A stretch of 54,813 bases of DNA from Clostridia bacterium (GCA_017516825.1 JAFXBC010000073.1:1-54813); one strand, 5' to 3'; positions 42,582 to 51,303 are shown, counted from the stretch's first letter. Notes: generated by a model not told the origin, from the letters alone. A program made the numbers and translations.

Positions 42582-42740
42582 GAACCTTTCTTGAAAGAAA
42601 GGTTCTTAAGAATCTCCAAAGAACTTTCCCTGCCGAAAACTGTCGTTTTCGGGAAAGTATATATATTTCACAAGGTGCGGGATTCCAAAGGGGATCATCC
42701 CCTTTGGCGGAGATTCTTAAGAGGCAGAGCCTCTTAAGCG
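42575..42740. repeat. 166-base element of four tandem perfect hairpins, overlapping both flanking stop codons
   Basis: The dyads are CTTAAGAACCTTTCTT/AAGAAAGGTTCTTAAG (42577-42610), CCGAAAAC/GTTTTCGG (42633-42652), CCAAAGGGGAT/ATCCCCTTTGG (42685-42707) and CTTAAGAGGC/GCCTCTTAAG (42716-42738). The outer ends are CGCTTAAG inverted. Both convergent genes end GGG-GAC-GCT-TAA within these ends. The left half recurs inverted at 25902-25980. Confidence 0.88.
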
Positions 42741-43477
42741 TCCCCTTTTTGATACACCGTAGATCTTCCGTCTTTGCCCACCGCTTCGATGACGCCCAGC
42801 TCCTCCAACACGTGAATGGCGGAGTAGACCTTGCGGCCCTTCAGCCCGGTGTGCTTTTGAAACACCGCGGCGGTGAAGACGTCCGGCAGCCCTTCCGGCA
42901 GCAGCGCGCGGTAATCCTCCACCGTCTGCAAGCGCACCAATTCAGGCTCTCCTCTGGGGATCTTTTCCCGCAGGGTAGAGCCCTTCTTTTTGTGCTTGCC
43001 GTAGCCGTCCAGTAAGCGGTATTCGTCTAGATCGAACAGCAACAGCTCCACGGTGAGGTTCTCCACCCCCAAAAGGGTACGGATCTGATACAGCTCGTGG
43101 AAGGCGGACAAGGGAGTGCCCACCAAAGGACTCTTGCGGGGCTTGGTGGATTCCCCGGTGGCAGGATCCGTCCACACCAGATAGCGGGCGCGGGGCAGGG
43201 GATACACCACCGTCACGGGGTACCGCTGTAAAAAGAACTGCAGTTTTTTCTGTAAGCGGGCGAACTGCCGTGTCTGGATCTCCACCACCTGCTCCCCGTC
43301 GAACACGTCCGCCACGAACCTGCCGATGGGCACCTCCAAGCAGGCGGAATCCTTGGCGTAAAACCGCTTCAATGCCGCGTGGAGCTTCTTTTCCCCCAGG
43401 GTGCCGATGCCGTTTTCCTCTGCGGGGAAGGCAAAGCTGGCAAAAAAACGGGCAAGCCGTGCTTCGTAGCTTTCCAT
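42734..43477 (-). CDS. Possible PD-(D/E)XK nuclease-like protein with winged-helix C-terminus
   Basis: A 247-residue protein I do not recognise. The first 90 residues have E29 in a helix, then GRFVADVF (D57) and VVEIQTR (E66-x-Q68), a spacing that resembles a PD-(D/E)XK core. The last ~60 residues (FTAAVFQKHTGLKGRKVYSAIHVLEELGVI) look like a winged helix. No partner gene such as a methyltransferase or helicase is adjacent; an orphan methyltransferase lies 5.5 kb away. It could instead be a non-catalytic regulator. AAGGAG is ten bases before the ATG. Confidence 0.5.
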   Translation of the reverse strand: MESYEARLARFFASFAFPAEENGIGTLGEKKLHAALKRFYAKDSACLEVPIGRFVADVFDGEQVVEIQTRQFARLQKKLQFFLQRYPVTVVYPLPRARYLVWTDPATGESTKPRKSPLVGTPLSAFHELYQIRTLLGVENLTVELLLFDLDEYRLLDGYGKHKKKGSTLREKIPRGEPELVRLQTVEDYRALLPEGLPDVFTAAVFQKHTGLKGRKVYSAIHVLEELGVIEAVGKDGRSTVYQKGDA

Positions 43478-43546
43478 AAGGGGACAGCTCCTTCCTTTTT
43501 TTTGATGGATTTATCATAACAAAATCCCGCGGCTTTGTCAAGACAC

Positions 43547-43575
43547 TTGCAAAAGCGGCTGTTTTGTGGTATACT
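43547..43575 (+). promoter_or_regulatory. Promoter of the GNAT-serine hydrolase pair
   Basis: TTGCAA (43547-43552), a 17-base spacer, extended TG (43567-43568) and TATACT (43570-43575). Confidence 0.82.
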
Positions 43576-43601
43576 GACAGGGCGAAAGGAGCGTGATACC
43601 C

Positions 43602-44018
43602 TTGGAGATCAAGCGTTTTGACAGCCTCCACCCCCACGCCATGACGGTGCGGAACACCGTGTTCGTGGAGGAGCAGGGCTTTGTGGATGAATTCGACGAC
43701 ACCGACGAAATCGCCATTCACTTGGTGATGTATGACGGCGACACCCCCGTTGGCGTCTGCCGCGTGTTCCGCGACAAAGAGGAGAACGCCTGGCTTTTGG
43801 GGCGGTTTGCCATCCTGCGGGAGTACCGGGGGAAGAGCAACGGCTCGGCGTTGCTTGCCATGGCGGAAGCCGTGGTACGCCGTGAGGGCGGGCGGAAGAT
43901 CACCCTCCACGCACAATGTCAGGCATCCCCCTTCTACCAAAAGAACGGCTACACCCCCTTCGGGGAGATCGAATACGAGCAGGATTGCCCCCACATCGCC
44001 ATGAGAAAGGAATTGTAA
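43602..44018 (+). CDS. GNAT family N-acetyltransferase
   Basis: A 138-residue acetyltransferase with VFVEEQGFVDEFDDTD, GVCRVF and the acetyl-CoA loop FAILREYRGKSNGSAL (R-x-x-G-K/x-G-x-A pattern), followed by ASPFYQKNGY. This pattern matches ElaA/YjcF-type GNATs. The start is chosen as TTG (43602) because AGGAG ends ten bases upstream; a GTG at 43593 is only one base from that site. It is followed after two bases by the serine hydrolase. The substrate is unknown. Confidence 0.88.
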   Translation: MEIKRFDSLHPHAMTVRNTVFVEEQGFVDEFDDTDEIAIHLVMYDGDTPVGVCRVFRDKEENAWLLGRFAILREYRGKSNGSALLAMAEAVVRREGGRKITLHAQCQASPFYQKNGYTPFGEIEYEQDCPHIAMRKEL

Positions 44019-44020
44019 CC

Positions 44021-44935
44021 ATGCTTGAAAAAGTAAAGAACCTCATCACGGATCTTGAGCAGGATAACCCCGGCGCGGAGGCGGTTGCACTCTACCAAAA
44101 CGGGGAGCTGCTGTTATCCCGCCATTTCGTCCTTGATATCCCCCGTCTCATCTATTCTCATACCAAAAGCTACGTGTCCACCCTGGCAGGCATTGCCATC
44201 GACGAAGGAAAGCTGACCTTGGATACCACCCTTTGCTCCCTGTTCCCGGAGTATGACGGCGTGATTACCGACCGGCGGGTGAAGACCATCACCCTGCGTC
44301 ACCTGCTCACCATGTCTTCCGGCTTCGGAGGCGCTTTCTTGATGGGTGCCAACCGCCGTAAGGGGGAGGGGATGCCCGACTACCTGGCCTATATGATTGG
44401 AAAGCCCCTCATCTATACCCCCGGGGAGAAGTTTATCTACTCCAACGCCGACACCCATTTGGTTGGGTGCATGGTGCAAAGAGCGGTGGGAGAGCTTTTG
44501 CTTTCCTACGCCTACCGCAAGCTGTTTGAACCCATGGGCATGGGCTTCCCCGGCTGGGAGACCGATCCCGCAGGCACGGCCTTCGGCGGTACGGGGCTGT
44601 ATCTGCGGAACGAGGAGATGATGAAGCTGGGCATTTTGTACCTGCAGGAGGGTGTCTGGGAAGGCAAACGGCTGGTCTCTCCCGAATGGGTGCGGGAAGC
44701 AGGCCGCAAGCAGATCGATACGGCGCATCCCGACCCCTGGAACAGCGGCTACGGCTACCAGTTCTGGATGATACCCCAAAAGGAAAACGCCTTCCGTGCC
44801 GACGGCGCCTACGGGCAGTTCTCTTTGATCTTCCCCGCAGAAAACGCCGTGGTGGGCATCCAAAGCAGTGAGACCAACGACGTGAACAAGCTGTGCGCCA
44901 AGATCAGATGGCATCTGTTTGGCGAACGGGTGTGA
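44021..44935 (+). CDS. Serine hydrolase, class C beta-lactamase / esterase fold
   Basis: A 304-residue protein. It has S46-H-T-K49 as the SxxK nucleophile pair and Y140-S-N142 as the YxN motif. A DGAYGQ stretch takes the place of the KTG/HxG motif, and LLTMSSGF is a family hallmark. There is no signal peptide, so it acts in the cytoplasm or on small esters/peptides rather than on periplasmic beta-lactams. AAAGGA precedes the ATG. It is co-transcribed with the GNAT gene. Confidence 0.85.
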   Translation: MLEKVKNLITDLEQDNPGAEAVALYQNGELLLSRHFVLDIPRLIYSHTKSYVSTLAGIAIDEGKLTLDTTLCSLFPEYDGVITDRRVKTITLRHLLTMSSGFGGAFLMGANRRKGEGMPDYLAYMIGKPLIYTPGEKFIYSNADTHLVGCMVQRAVGELLLSYAYRKLFEPMGMGFPGWETDPAGTAFGGTGLYLRNEEMMKLGILYLQEGVWEGKRLVSPEWVREAGRKQIDTAHPDPWNSGYGYQFWMIPQKENAFRADGAYGQFSLIFPAENAVVGIQSSETNDVNKLCAKIRWHLFGERV

Positions 44936-44947
44936 TTTGAAATCAGA

Positions 44948-44985
44948 AAAAAGCACTTGCGGTTGCAAAGCCGTAAGTGCTTTTT
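44948..44985. terminator. Bidirectional terminator between convergent genes
   Basis: AAAAAGCACTTGCGG pairs with CCGTAAGTGCTTTTT (one G-T pair) around eight bases. It serves the serine hydrolase on plus and the ABC-2 permease on minus. Confidence 0.9.
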
Positions 44986-45001
44986 GCGTGTGGGATGCCC
45001 C

Positions 45002-46918
45002 TCAAAGAAACAACAACCCTGCCAGCAAGCCCAAAGGCAGAACCAAATAGGGCTTCCCCAACAGACGGGACAGGCGGTTGACCAACAGCGCGTAACCCAT
45101 GCCCAGCAAAAGCCTCCCCAAAAGAAGCAACGCCAAGACGCCCCATAAGGGAAGGGCGGTATCCAGGATCCCTGCGGCGGAAAAGCCCGGGTGGCAAAAG
45201 GGGAACGCCTTGTGGAGCAACAGCAGATCCGATGTGAAAAACAAAGCGGTGAAAAGGCTTCCTGCGGCCAGGGCGACCAACCGCTTGGCGTTGTGGATGC
45301 CCTTCATGCCCCGCGGGGTGACGGCGGCGGTACGGTGGAAGCCGTCTGCGTACTCCTTGGCGTAACTGCCGCAGAAGAACAGCAGAAGAAATGCGTATAA
45401 CAGCAGGTCGCCCTCCGCTTCAAACAGCGCCAGCCAGCCGGTGTCGTAGTGCAGATACGCCGTTTGCCCGCGGGATGCCGCTTGGTCGATGCGTTGGCAT
45501 TGGAGGGAAAGCTTGGAATATACGTATTGCTCCTCCAACGCAGTCTCGTATTCTCCCCGCTTGGCAAGATAGACCTCCTGGGAGACCTTGCCGCTTTGAA
45601 ATTGAGCGCGGAGATCTTCAAAGTCCCGGATCACCTGCTCGCTTCGGGCAAGCTTTTCACCGATATACAGGCGTTTTTCCTCCGTCAGCTCTCCCGCAAG
45701 ATTTTCGCAGACGGTGAGATAGAGATGCTCCGAGGGATCGCGGAAGGGGGCCGTGCTGTATGCGTAAGCACCTTTGAAAAACAGCATGGCGATACAGAGC
45801 ACCAAAAGGTGGGATTTCACCAACTGCTTGTTCAGTTCCGTTACGAATAAGGAGTGCCGTTTGGGTGCCTTTTTCGGAAAGCGGCCTCGAAGAGCCTTCC
45901 TCCCGCGGGCAAACACGCAAAAGACCCCCTTTTCCAAAGCCGTAAAACGGCGGGAGGTGACGGATCTTCCGGTGAGGGTGAACAGAAGCGAAAGCCCTAT
46001 GCAAATAAGAAGGAGCAGAACCCCCGCGACTGCCTCCAAAGGGACGGAAAAGCCCAACAGGGACACACTGCGGTAACGCTCCAAAAATACGTCCGTTTCC
46101 GACAAGGCAAAGGGATTCACAAGGGCAAGGGCGCTTTCCGAGCTTCCCCACGCCCACCCTCCCGCCAAAGCGCAGGCGGAGGCGAAGAAGGAGAGGAGGT
46201 AGCTTTTGGAAAGGGATGCCACCCAGCCGCAGAAGACCGCTACGGCGAAGGCGGTCACGGCCTTCACCCCAACGGAAAGGCAGAGATAAGAGAAGATGCT
46301 GAGATCATAGGGGCAGAACAAAAATTCCTGCACCGAGCAAAGGGGAACGAAGGGAGAGGACAAGCCGTACCGCAGGGCGATCCCCGCCATTCCGCAAAGA
46401 GGAAACAGCAGGGCGTATCCCAAGGATGCGGCGGCAAACACCAAAAGCTTCTTGCTCCCCACGGTGGCACCCTTGGGCGTTACGGCAAGGAGGGTATCCG
46501 TGCGGTGATCCCTTTCCGTCATGGTCAGGGCGATCCCCGTGAGCACGGCACACAGCAACAGAAGAAGATCGTCTGCGGAAAGGGAAAAGAAGGCGTCCCA
46601 GCCGTTGACGGCACGGGGAGCCACCCCTTGCTCTTTCAAATCGGAGTAGAGGCGGATCAGATCCTCCTGGTAGCGGACGATATAGCTGTCCTCCCCTGCG
46701 GTGTAGGCGTAATCCAGCTTGTTGTTTTCCGCCAGGCGGATCACGTAGGCGATCTCACCGCCGTAGGCGTCACGGTAGGCCTGCTTTTCCCCGTCCGTGG
46801 GCTCGTGAACCTCTCCCGCCAGGGCGAAAAGAAAACAAAGGGCAAACAAAAGAATACAAAGCTTGGGTAAGCCGCCGATGCGTAACAGCTTTTTCCATTC
46901 AAAGGCAAACAGCTTCAT
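45002..46918 (-). CDS. ABC-2-type transporter permease, duplicated membrane halves
   Basis: A 638-residue membrane protein with two six-helix-like halves, each with a long extracytoplasmic loop after the first helix (about residues 35-110 and 405-500). A charged cytoplasmic connector (about 335-375, ARGRKALRGRFPKKAPKR) joins them. The opening FEWKKLLRIGG is typical of ABC-2 permeases. It overlaps the ATPase gene as ATGA. It is the last gene of a three-gene operon headed by a lipoprotein. Export or extraction of a lipid, peptide or antibiotic is the family-level guess. Confidence 0.8.
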   Translation of the reverse strand: MKLFAFEWKKLLRIGGLPKLCILLFALCFLFALAGEVHEPTDGEKQAYRDAYGGEIAYVIRLAENNKLDYAYTAGEDSYIVRYQEDLIRLYSDLKEQGVAPRAVNGWDAFFSLSADDLLLLLCAVLTGIALTMTERDHRTDTLLAVTPKGATVGSKKLLVFAAASLGYALLFPLCGMAGIALRYGLSSPFVPLCSVQEFLFCPYDLSIFSYLCLSVGVKAVTAFAVAVFCGWVASLSKSYLLSFFASACALAGGWAWGSSESALALVNPFALSETDVFLERYRSVSLLGFSVPLEAVAGVLLLLICIGLSLLFTLTGRSVTSRRFTALEKGVFCVFARGRKALRGRFPKKAPKRHSLFVTELNKQLVKSHLLVLCIAMLFFKGAYAYSTAPFRDPSEHLYLTVCENLAGELTEEKRLYIGEKLARSEQVIRDFEDLRAQFQSGKVSQEVYLAKRGEYETALEEQYVYSKLSLQCQRIDQAASRGQTAYLHYDTGWLALFEAEGDLLLYAFLLLFFCGSYAKEYADGFHRTAAVTPRGMKGIHNAKRLVALAAGSLFTALFFTSDLLLLHKAFPFCHPGFSAAGILDTALPLWGVLALLLLGRLLLGMGYALLVNRLSRLLGKPYLVLPLGLLAGLLFL

Positions 46919-47613
46919 AGCAGATCACCGAAGAAGGCCAGGTACCGTTCCTCCAGGGGCTCGGCGCTGTTTTCCTGCACGGTCGCCACCCCTTGCTTCA
47001 TGAAAATAATCTCCTTTGCGATGCTTTCCACGTCCGAAACGATGTGGGTCGCCCAAAGGACGGTCTTGCGTTCCCCCAATTCTCCGACGAAGCGGCGCAA
47101 CGCCACCCGTTGCATGGGATCAAGTCCTGCGGTGGGCTCGTCTAAGATCAAAAGCTCCGGGTCTCCCAATACCGCACTGCACAAGGAGAGCCGTTGCTTC
47201 ATGCCCCCCGACAAAGCGGAGATCCTTCTGCCCTTGAATTCGGAAAGCTCCACCCGCTCCAGCAAGCGCTCGATCTCCTTCCCGCCGTCGTCGGGGAGAC
47301 ATTTCAGTACGGAGACGTACTGCAGAAATTCCAGCACCGAAAAAGAGGGGTACACGGCAGGGTACTGGGGCATATAGCCGAATTGCTTGTAGAACGCCGT
47401 CCGTTTTGCGCCCAGGGGCTCACCGTGGAACAGCATCTCTCCCGCAGTGGGCTTCAAAAGCCCTGCGATCACGTTCATCAGCGTGGATTTACCGCTTCCG
47501 TTGGGGCCCAGCAGGGCGTAGACGCCGTGATCCATGGAGAAGCTGACCCCGCGCAACGCCTGGACTTTGCCGTAGCTTTTGAAAAGATCCTTCAATTCAA
47601 GAACGTGTTTCAC
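46915..47613 (-). CDS. ABC transporter ATPase subunit of the ABC-2 system
   Basis: A 232-residue ATPase with Walker A GPNGSGKST, Q-loop YMPQYPAVYPSFSV, signature LSGGMKQR, Walker B LLILDEPTAGLDP and switch ATHIVSDVE. It starts with GTG, with GGAAGGTGG six bases before it, and overlaps the lipoprotein gene by 17 bases. It drives the permease at 45002. Confidence 0.92.
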   Translation of the reverse strand: MKHVLELKDLFKSYGKVQALRGVSFSMDHGVYALLGPNGSGKSTLMNVIAGLLKPTAGEMLFHGEPLGAKRTAFYKQFGYMPQYPAVYPSFSVLEFLQYVSVLKCLPDDGGKEIERLLERVELSEFKGRRISALSGGMKQRLSLCSAVLGDPELLILDEPTAGLDPMQRVALRRFVGELGERKTVLWATHIVSDVESIAKEIIFMKQGVATVQENSAEPLEERYLAFFGDLL

Positions 47614-48748
47614 GCTCGGCCACCTTCCATTCTCCCGTTTTGACGTTCACCAGCAGGTAGGCGTTTTCTGCCCGCTTCACCTTTTCCGGGTCGTTTTCGT
47701 CGGCGGGAACGTAATGAAACACCCAAAGGGCGATCCAGTCCCCCACGCCGGTTTTCCCGCCCAGGATCCCGTGGGAGACGGTGAAGGCGTACGGCGCGTC
47801 GCCCAGGTCGCAAAGCACCCGCTCTCCCGTTCCGTCGCTGTTGCAGATATACAGCTTGCCGCCGTATTTATCGTATTGCTCCTTCCAGCTGTCGGTCTCC
47901 TCGTCGTAGACCTTCCCCAGATAGCGCAGCTTTTCCAATTTGCCGTAGATCACCCGATCCTCGTAGAGAATGGGCGCACTTGCCGCGTCCTCGGTGACGG
48001 TCACCCGTTCTCCCGTCTTCACGTCTACCCGTACCACCCGGAAGCACATCTGCTTGTAGCCTTCCTCCCCCTTGATCTCGCCCGACTCCAGCTCGTAGAC
48101 GTGATCCTTGCGGGTGACGTTGGGGGAATAGCCCCTGTCGCCGTCCTTGCGGTCTTGGTATTCAAGATCGGTGGAATAATGGCCGTCCCCGCTCCAGTAG
48201 ACCCGTCCGTTTTCTATCAGTAACGGGGTCTGACTCTCCTGCAGGGGCTCTTTCGTCAACTGTACCGCTTCTCCGGTGTCCGGGTCAAACCGCAGGATAT
48301 GGTAGTAATTGTTCCACTCCTCGTCCACTCCGCCCAGGTTGAGGAAGACGTAGTCTTCCCCGGCGTAAAAGTTCGAAAGCGTTCCCGCTTCCGGGCGGTA
48401 AAGCTCCCGGAAGGTGCCGTTCTTCAGATCAAAGCGGCAAAGGGCGGAGGTGCCGTCCCAGTTGCGGCTCATTTTTAAGTAATACAGGTATTGCCCTGCA
48501 AACTGTATGCTTTCCACACCGTAAAACGGGCAGGTCTCGTCCTCGTGCTTGCACAGAGGGTCGGGACAGACGGGGGTCACGGAAGCGGAATGAGGGCTGA
48601 TGCGGTGGAGCACGCCGCCGATCTGGGTGTACAGATATGGGTCGTCGTATCCCAAAGCCACGTCCCCGGGAGCTTCCTCCTCGCCGCAGGCGGTACAAGT
48701 CAGCATCGTCAGAACTGCCAAAAGCAGACAGATCCATCGTCTTGTCAT
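47597..48748 (-). CDS. Lipoprotein with beta-propeller-like body
   Basis: A 383-residue protein with signal WICLLLAVLTMLTCTAC (Cys near residue 21) and a lipobox-type TAC-G end. The body has repeated blade-like strands (LYYLKMSRNWDGTSALCRFD, DYVFLNLGG, GRVYWSGDGHYST) and a DPLCKHEDETCPF double-cysteine motif near the start, frequent in Clostridia surface lipoproteins. It heads the operon with the ABC-2 ATPase and permease, so it may be a sensing or binding partner of that transporter. AAAGGAGG is eight bases upstream of the ATG. Confidence 0.75.
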   Translation of the reverse strand: MTRRWICLLLAVLTMLTCTACGEEEAPGDVALGYDDPYLYTQIGGVLHRISPHSASVTPVCPDPLCKHEDETCPFYGVESIQFAGQYLYYLKMSRNWDGTSALCRFDLKNGTFRELYRPEAGTLSNFYAGEDYVFLNLGGVDEEWNNYYHILRFDPDTGEAVQLTKEPLQESQTPLLIENGRVYWSGDGHYSTDLEYQDRKDGDRGYSPNVTRKDHVYELESGEIKGEEGYKQMCFRVVRVDVKTGERVTVTEDAASAPILYEDRVIYGKLEKLRYLGKVYDEETDSWKEQYDKYGGKLYICNSDGTGERVLCDLGDAPYAFTVSHGILGGKTGVGDWIALWVFHYVPADENDPEKVKRAENAYLLVNVKTGEWKVAERETRS

Positions 48749-48773
48749 GTCAAAAGCCTCCTTTTTTCTTTCA

Positions 48774-48802
48774 GTATAGCATATCCGCCGATCCATTGCA
48801 AG
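48774..48802 (-). promoter_or_regulatory. Promoter of the lipoprotein-ABC-2 operon
   Basis: Minus strand TTGCAA (48797-48802), a 17-base spacer, TATACT (48774-48779). Confidence 0.85.
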
Positions 48803-48990
48803 AGGGAGATGTTTGAGAGGAGCGTTTTTGCAATTGTTAACAGGCGTCGCATCGACGGGAAACGCGTTTTTGGGGAAAACGGCGGGTTCACGAAATGGAT
48901 CGGGAGGAAAGCGAAACCGTTTTTTCCGCAAGGCGAGTGATTCGTGAATCGCCCCTGCTTTCGCAGACGTTGTTGCGTGTCCGTCATAAC

Positions 48991-49016
48991 AAAAAACCGC
49001 CTCGCGGGCGGTTTTT
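48991..49016 (-). terminator. Terminator of the methyltransferase gene
   Basis: AAAACCGCCC and GGCGGTTTT form a GC-rich stem on the minus strand with a tetraloop and a T-run (48991-48996 complement), ten bases after the stop codon. Confidence 0.85.
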
Positions 49017-49026
49017 AAGTTGTTTT

Positions 49027-49920
49027 TCAAAATAACGTCAACTGTCGGTTTTCCACCCGCTGGGTGGCCATTTGGAAATACCGCTGGTTCAGCTCAAAGC
49101 CGATGTAACGGCGGTTCAGATCCGCGCAGGCCTCCGCGGTGGAGCCGATGCCCATAAAGGGATCCAACACCACGTCTCCTTCGTCACTGCAGGTGCAAAG
49201 TAACCTGGTCAACAGCTTCCGGGGCTTTTGCGCGGGGTGCAAACGGTCCTTTTCCTCACGGAACTTCACGTCGTTCCACAAGGAGGAAAGCCCCTCTGCG
49301 GGATGGAAGGTTCTGGAAATGCGGTGATAGGGCAGGTCAAACCCCAGGATCTTCTCCAGCTTGCCCCAAACCTTTTCCGTGGGGATCTGCCCCAGGGCAA
49401 GGTTGCCGGTGTAATGGCTCCACATACCGCCGCCGTTGGTGTGTACCCCCAAAAGGCTGTTCATTTCCTTGGGCGTATACCCCTTTTCCAACTGCTTTTC
49501 CTTCAAAAAACGGCTGACGAAGGGACGGGGATCCTTGCTGAGCAGGAACAGACAATCCGTAGCGGCAGGGAAGGCCTTGGCCTTCTTGCCTCCCACGGCG
49601 GCATCCCGCAGATCCTTATGGATCAGAATCTGCTGATGAAGCTCCAGCCCGCTATCCTCCAAAATGGGGAACAAACGGCAAAACAGCTCCAAGGGTGCAA
49701 ACAGACACAAGCTGCCGCCTCCACGCAGAACGCGGCTCACTTCGCCGATCCACCCCTTGGAAAAGGCGGCGTATGCTTCCCTGTCGGGGAAGGTACCCGC
49801 AGACTCCTTCCCGCCTCGGTACAGCGGGGGATCTGCGATCACCAGATCAACGGAATCGTCCTCAACCTGCTCCGCCATGCCGCAGATACAGTCTCCGTGA
49901 TAGATCACATCGGTGGTCAA
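49027..49920 (-). CDS. DNA methyltransferase, N6-adenine or N4-cytosine, orphan
   Basis: A 297-residue beta-class methyltransferase. The catalytic motif DPPLY (30-34) precedes the SAM motif DPFMGIGS (about 258-265), with the specificity region between. No endonuclease gene is next to it, so it is an orphan or regulatory enzyme, or the restriction partner is elsewhere (compare 42734-43477). It starts with TTG (49920), nine bases after GGGAGG; an out-of-frame ATG lies between. Confidence 0.88.
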   Translation of the reverse strand: MTTDVIYHGDCICGMAEQVEDDSVDLVIADPPLYRGGKESAGTFPDREAYAAFSKGWIGEVSRVLRGGGSLCLFAPLELFCRLFPILEDSGLELHQQILIHKDLRDAAVGGKKAKAFPAATDCLFLLSKDPRPFVSRFLKEKQLEKGYTPKEMNSLLGVHTNGGGMWSHYTGNLALGQIPTEKVWGKLEKILGFDLPYHRISRTFHPAEGLSSLWNDVKFREEKDRLHPAQKPRKLLTRLLCTCSDEGDVVLDPFMGIGSTAEACADLNRRYIGFELNQRYFQMATQRVENRQLTLF

Positions 49921-50016
49921 CTTTCATGGCCTCCCGTCTTTGCTCTTTCTATCCTCATTATACCCCAATCCTTCGGGGTTGTCAATGATTATTTCGCCAA
50001 AAACGGCAGGTTTTCG

Positions 50017-50754
50017 TCAACTCTCCAAAAGCTCCCGCAACGCCTCGCACATCCGGGCGCGGTCTTCTTCGGGGTAGTAAAAATGCCCCGCTTCTTGGGA
50101 AATACGCACCTCTGCGGGAAGCCTTTTCAGGTATTTCTCCGACCGCATGGAAACCAGCTCGTCCCGTTTGCCCAAAAAGCCTTTGCAAGGGATCCCGATC
50201 CTCTGCTTGCTTTTTCTCGCCTTGCGGCAAAGAAGGAGCAGTTCCAGAAAACGGGGGATCCAGCGGACGTAGCTCACCGCACGGGGAGTCAGCTCGATGC
50301 CGATGCTTTTCAGACAGGCGGCCTCGTGGGGATTTGCCTCGTTCACCCTTCCCTTGGTGAAACGGCGGGAACGCTTGGCCATCTCCCACCTGACCCATGG
50401 ACGGAAGGGCGGGTTCAACAGCAACAGCCCCTTCACCTTGGGATGGCGGGGCAACGCCTCCAGAGCCAACAGGGTGCCCATGGAGTAGCCCACCACGACC
50501 AGCTCCTCGTGCTCTTTTTCCAAAAAGCAAAGAGCTTCCTCCGTTGCCTCCCGCCACACCTTCATGGAGGTGCATCCGAAGTCCTTCACCGTACCCCCGT
50601 GTCCCGGGAGCAAAAGGGCGCAGACCGTCACCTCCTCCGGCAGGGAGGAGACCAAAAAGTCAAAATGTCTTGGTGTGGAGCAAATACCGTGGATCATCAG
50701 CACCGCCTTTTTGCGGGCGGGGGAGACGTGCAGGTATGGGGCGTGGCTTTTCAA
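50017..50754 (-). CDS. Alpha/beta hydrolase
   Basis: A 245-residue protein with an HGICSTPRH oxyanion region and the nucleophile elbow GYSMG, followed by the acid in GKRDELV and the histidine in EAGHFYY. There is no signal peptide. The start is TTG, with GGAGG eight or nine bases upstream inside the preceding gene, which ends three bases away, so the pair is translationally coupled. It resembles monoglyceride-lipase/carboxylesterase types; the substrate is unknown. Confidence 0.88.
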   Translation of the reverse strand: MKSHAPYLHVSPARKKAVLMIHGICSTPRHFDFLVSSLPEEVTVCALLLPGHGGTVKDFGCTSMKVWREATEEALCFLEKEHEELVVVGYSMGTLLALEALPRHPKVKGLLLLNPPFRPWVRWEMAKRSRRFTKGRVNEANPHEAACLKSIGIELTPRAVSYVRWIPRFLELLLLCRKARKSKQRIGIPCKGFLGKRDELVSMRSEKYLKRLPAEVRISQEAGHFYYPEEDRARMCEALRELLES

Positions 50755-50757
50755 GCG

Positions 50758-51219
50758 TTATTCCTCCGGGGGTTCAAGATCTCCCATGGTAACCGCCCAT
50801 GAGGTATCCTCACTGCTTTCTTCAAGGGACTCATCGGGCGGGGCGATCTGACCCATATCCGCCGTCTCCTCCTTCGGTTCCGAGGAAGCGTACTCCACAG
50901 GGGCACCCATGGTGGGTTGGGATTCTTCCCGGGAGGGCGGCAGGAGATCTCCTGCGATGGTGGTGGAAAAGATATCCTCGCACCCTGCGGAAAACAGCAT
51001 GGCGGCGGCAACCCCTGCCAAAACCACCTTTTTTCCCGCGCTGCGGCGCTTTTCCAGCTCCTCCTCCAGATACCGCACCTCCGCTTCGCACTTGGGGCAG
51101 GTACCGGCGCAATCCCCTTGGTACTTACATTCCGTGGTGACGTAGGCGATATCGTTGCTTTTGGCGATCTCCTTTCGGATCTCCTTCAGCATCTTACAGG
51201 TCTTTTTTCCTTTTGCCAT
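50758..51219 (-). CDS. Membrane-anchored protein with conserved N-terminal cysteine motif
   Basis: A 153-residue protein. Residues 8-55 contain Cys 8, 31, 37, 41 and 44 in the form C-x22-C-x5-C-x3-C-x2-C, with GDCAGTCPKCEAEV. One membrane helix (about 63-79) is followed by a Ser/Glu/Pro-rich acidic tail of ~70 residues, presumably outside. The cysteine motif may bind zinc; similar motifs occur in hypothetical proteins of gut anaerobes. The function is unknown. AAAAAGGAG is eight bases before the ATG. Confidence 0.7.
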   Translation of the reverse strand: MAKGKKTCKMLKEIRKEIAKSNDIAYVTTECKYQGDCAGTCPKCEAEVRYLEEELEKRRSAGKKVVLAGVAAAMLFSAGCEDIFSTTIAGDLLPPSREESQPTMGAPVEYASSEPKEETADMGQIAPPDESLEESSEDTSWAVTMGDLEPPEE

Positions 51220-51303
51220 AGGGGTATCTCCTTTTTGCGTAAAAGTCTTTCTATTCCTATACTCGTCAAAAGATCCTTTTGGTTGCGGAAAAGAAGGAAA
51301 AAA

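Noticed and set aside
49027..49920. Complete restriction-modification system
   Set aside because: Only the methyltransferase is recognisable. The flanking genes are a hydrolase and a lipoprotein, and the nuclease-like gene at 42734 is 5.5 kb away and unproven.
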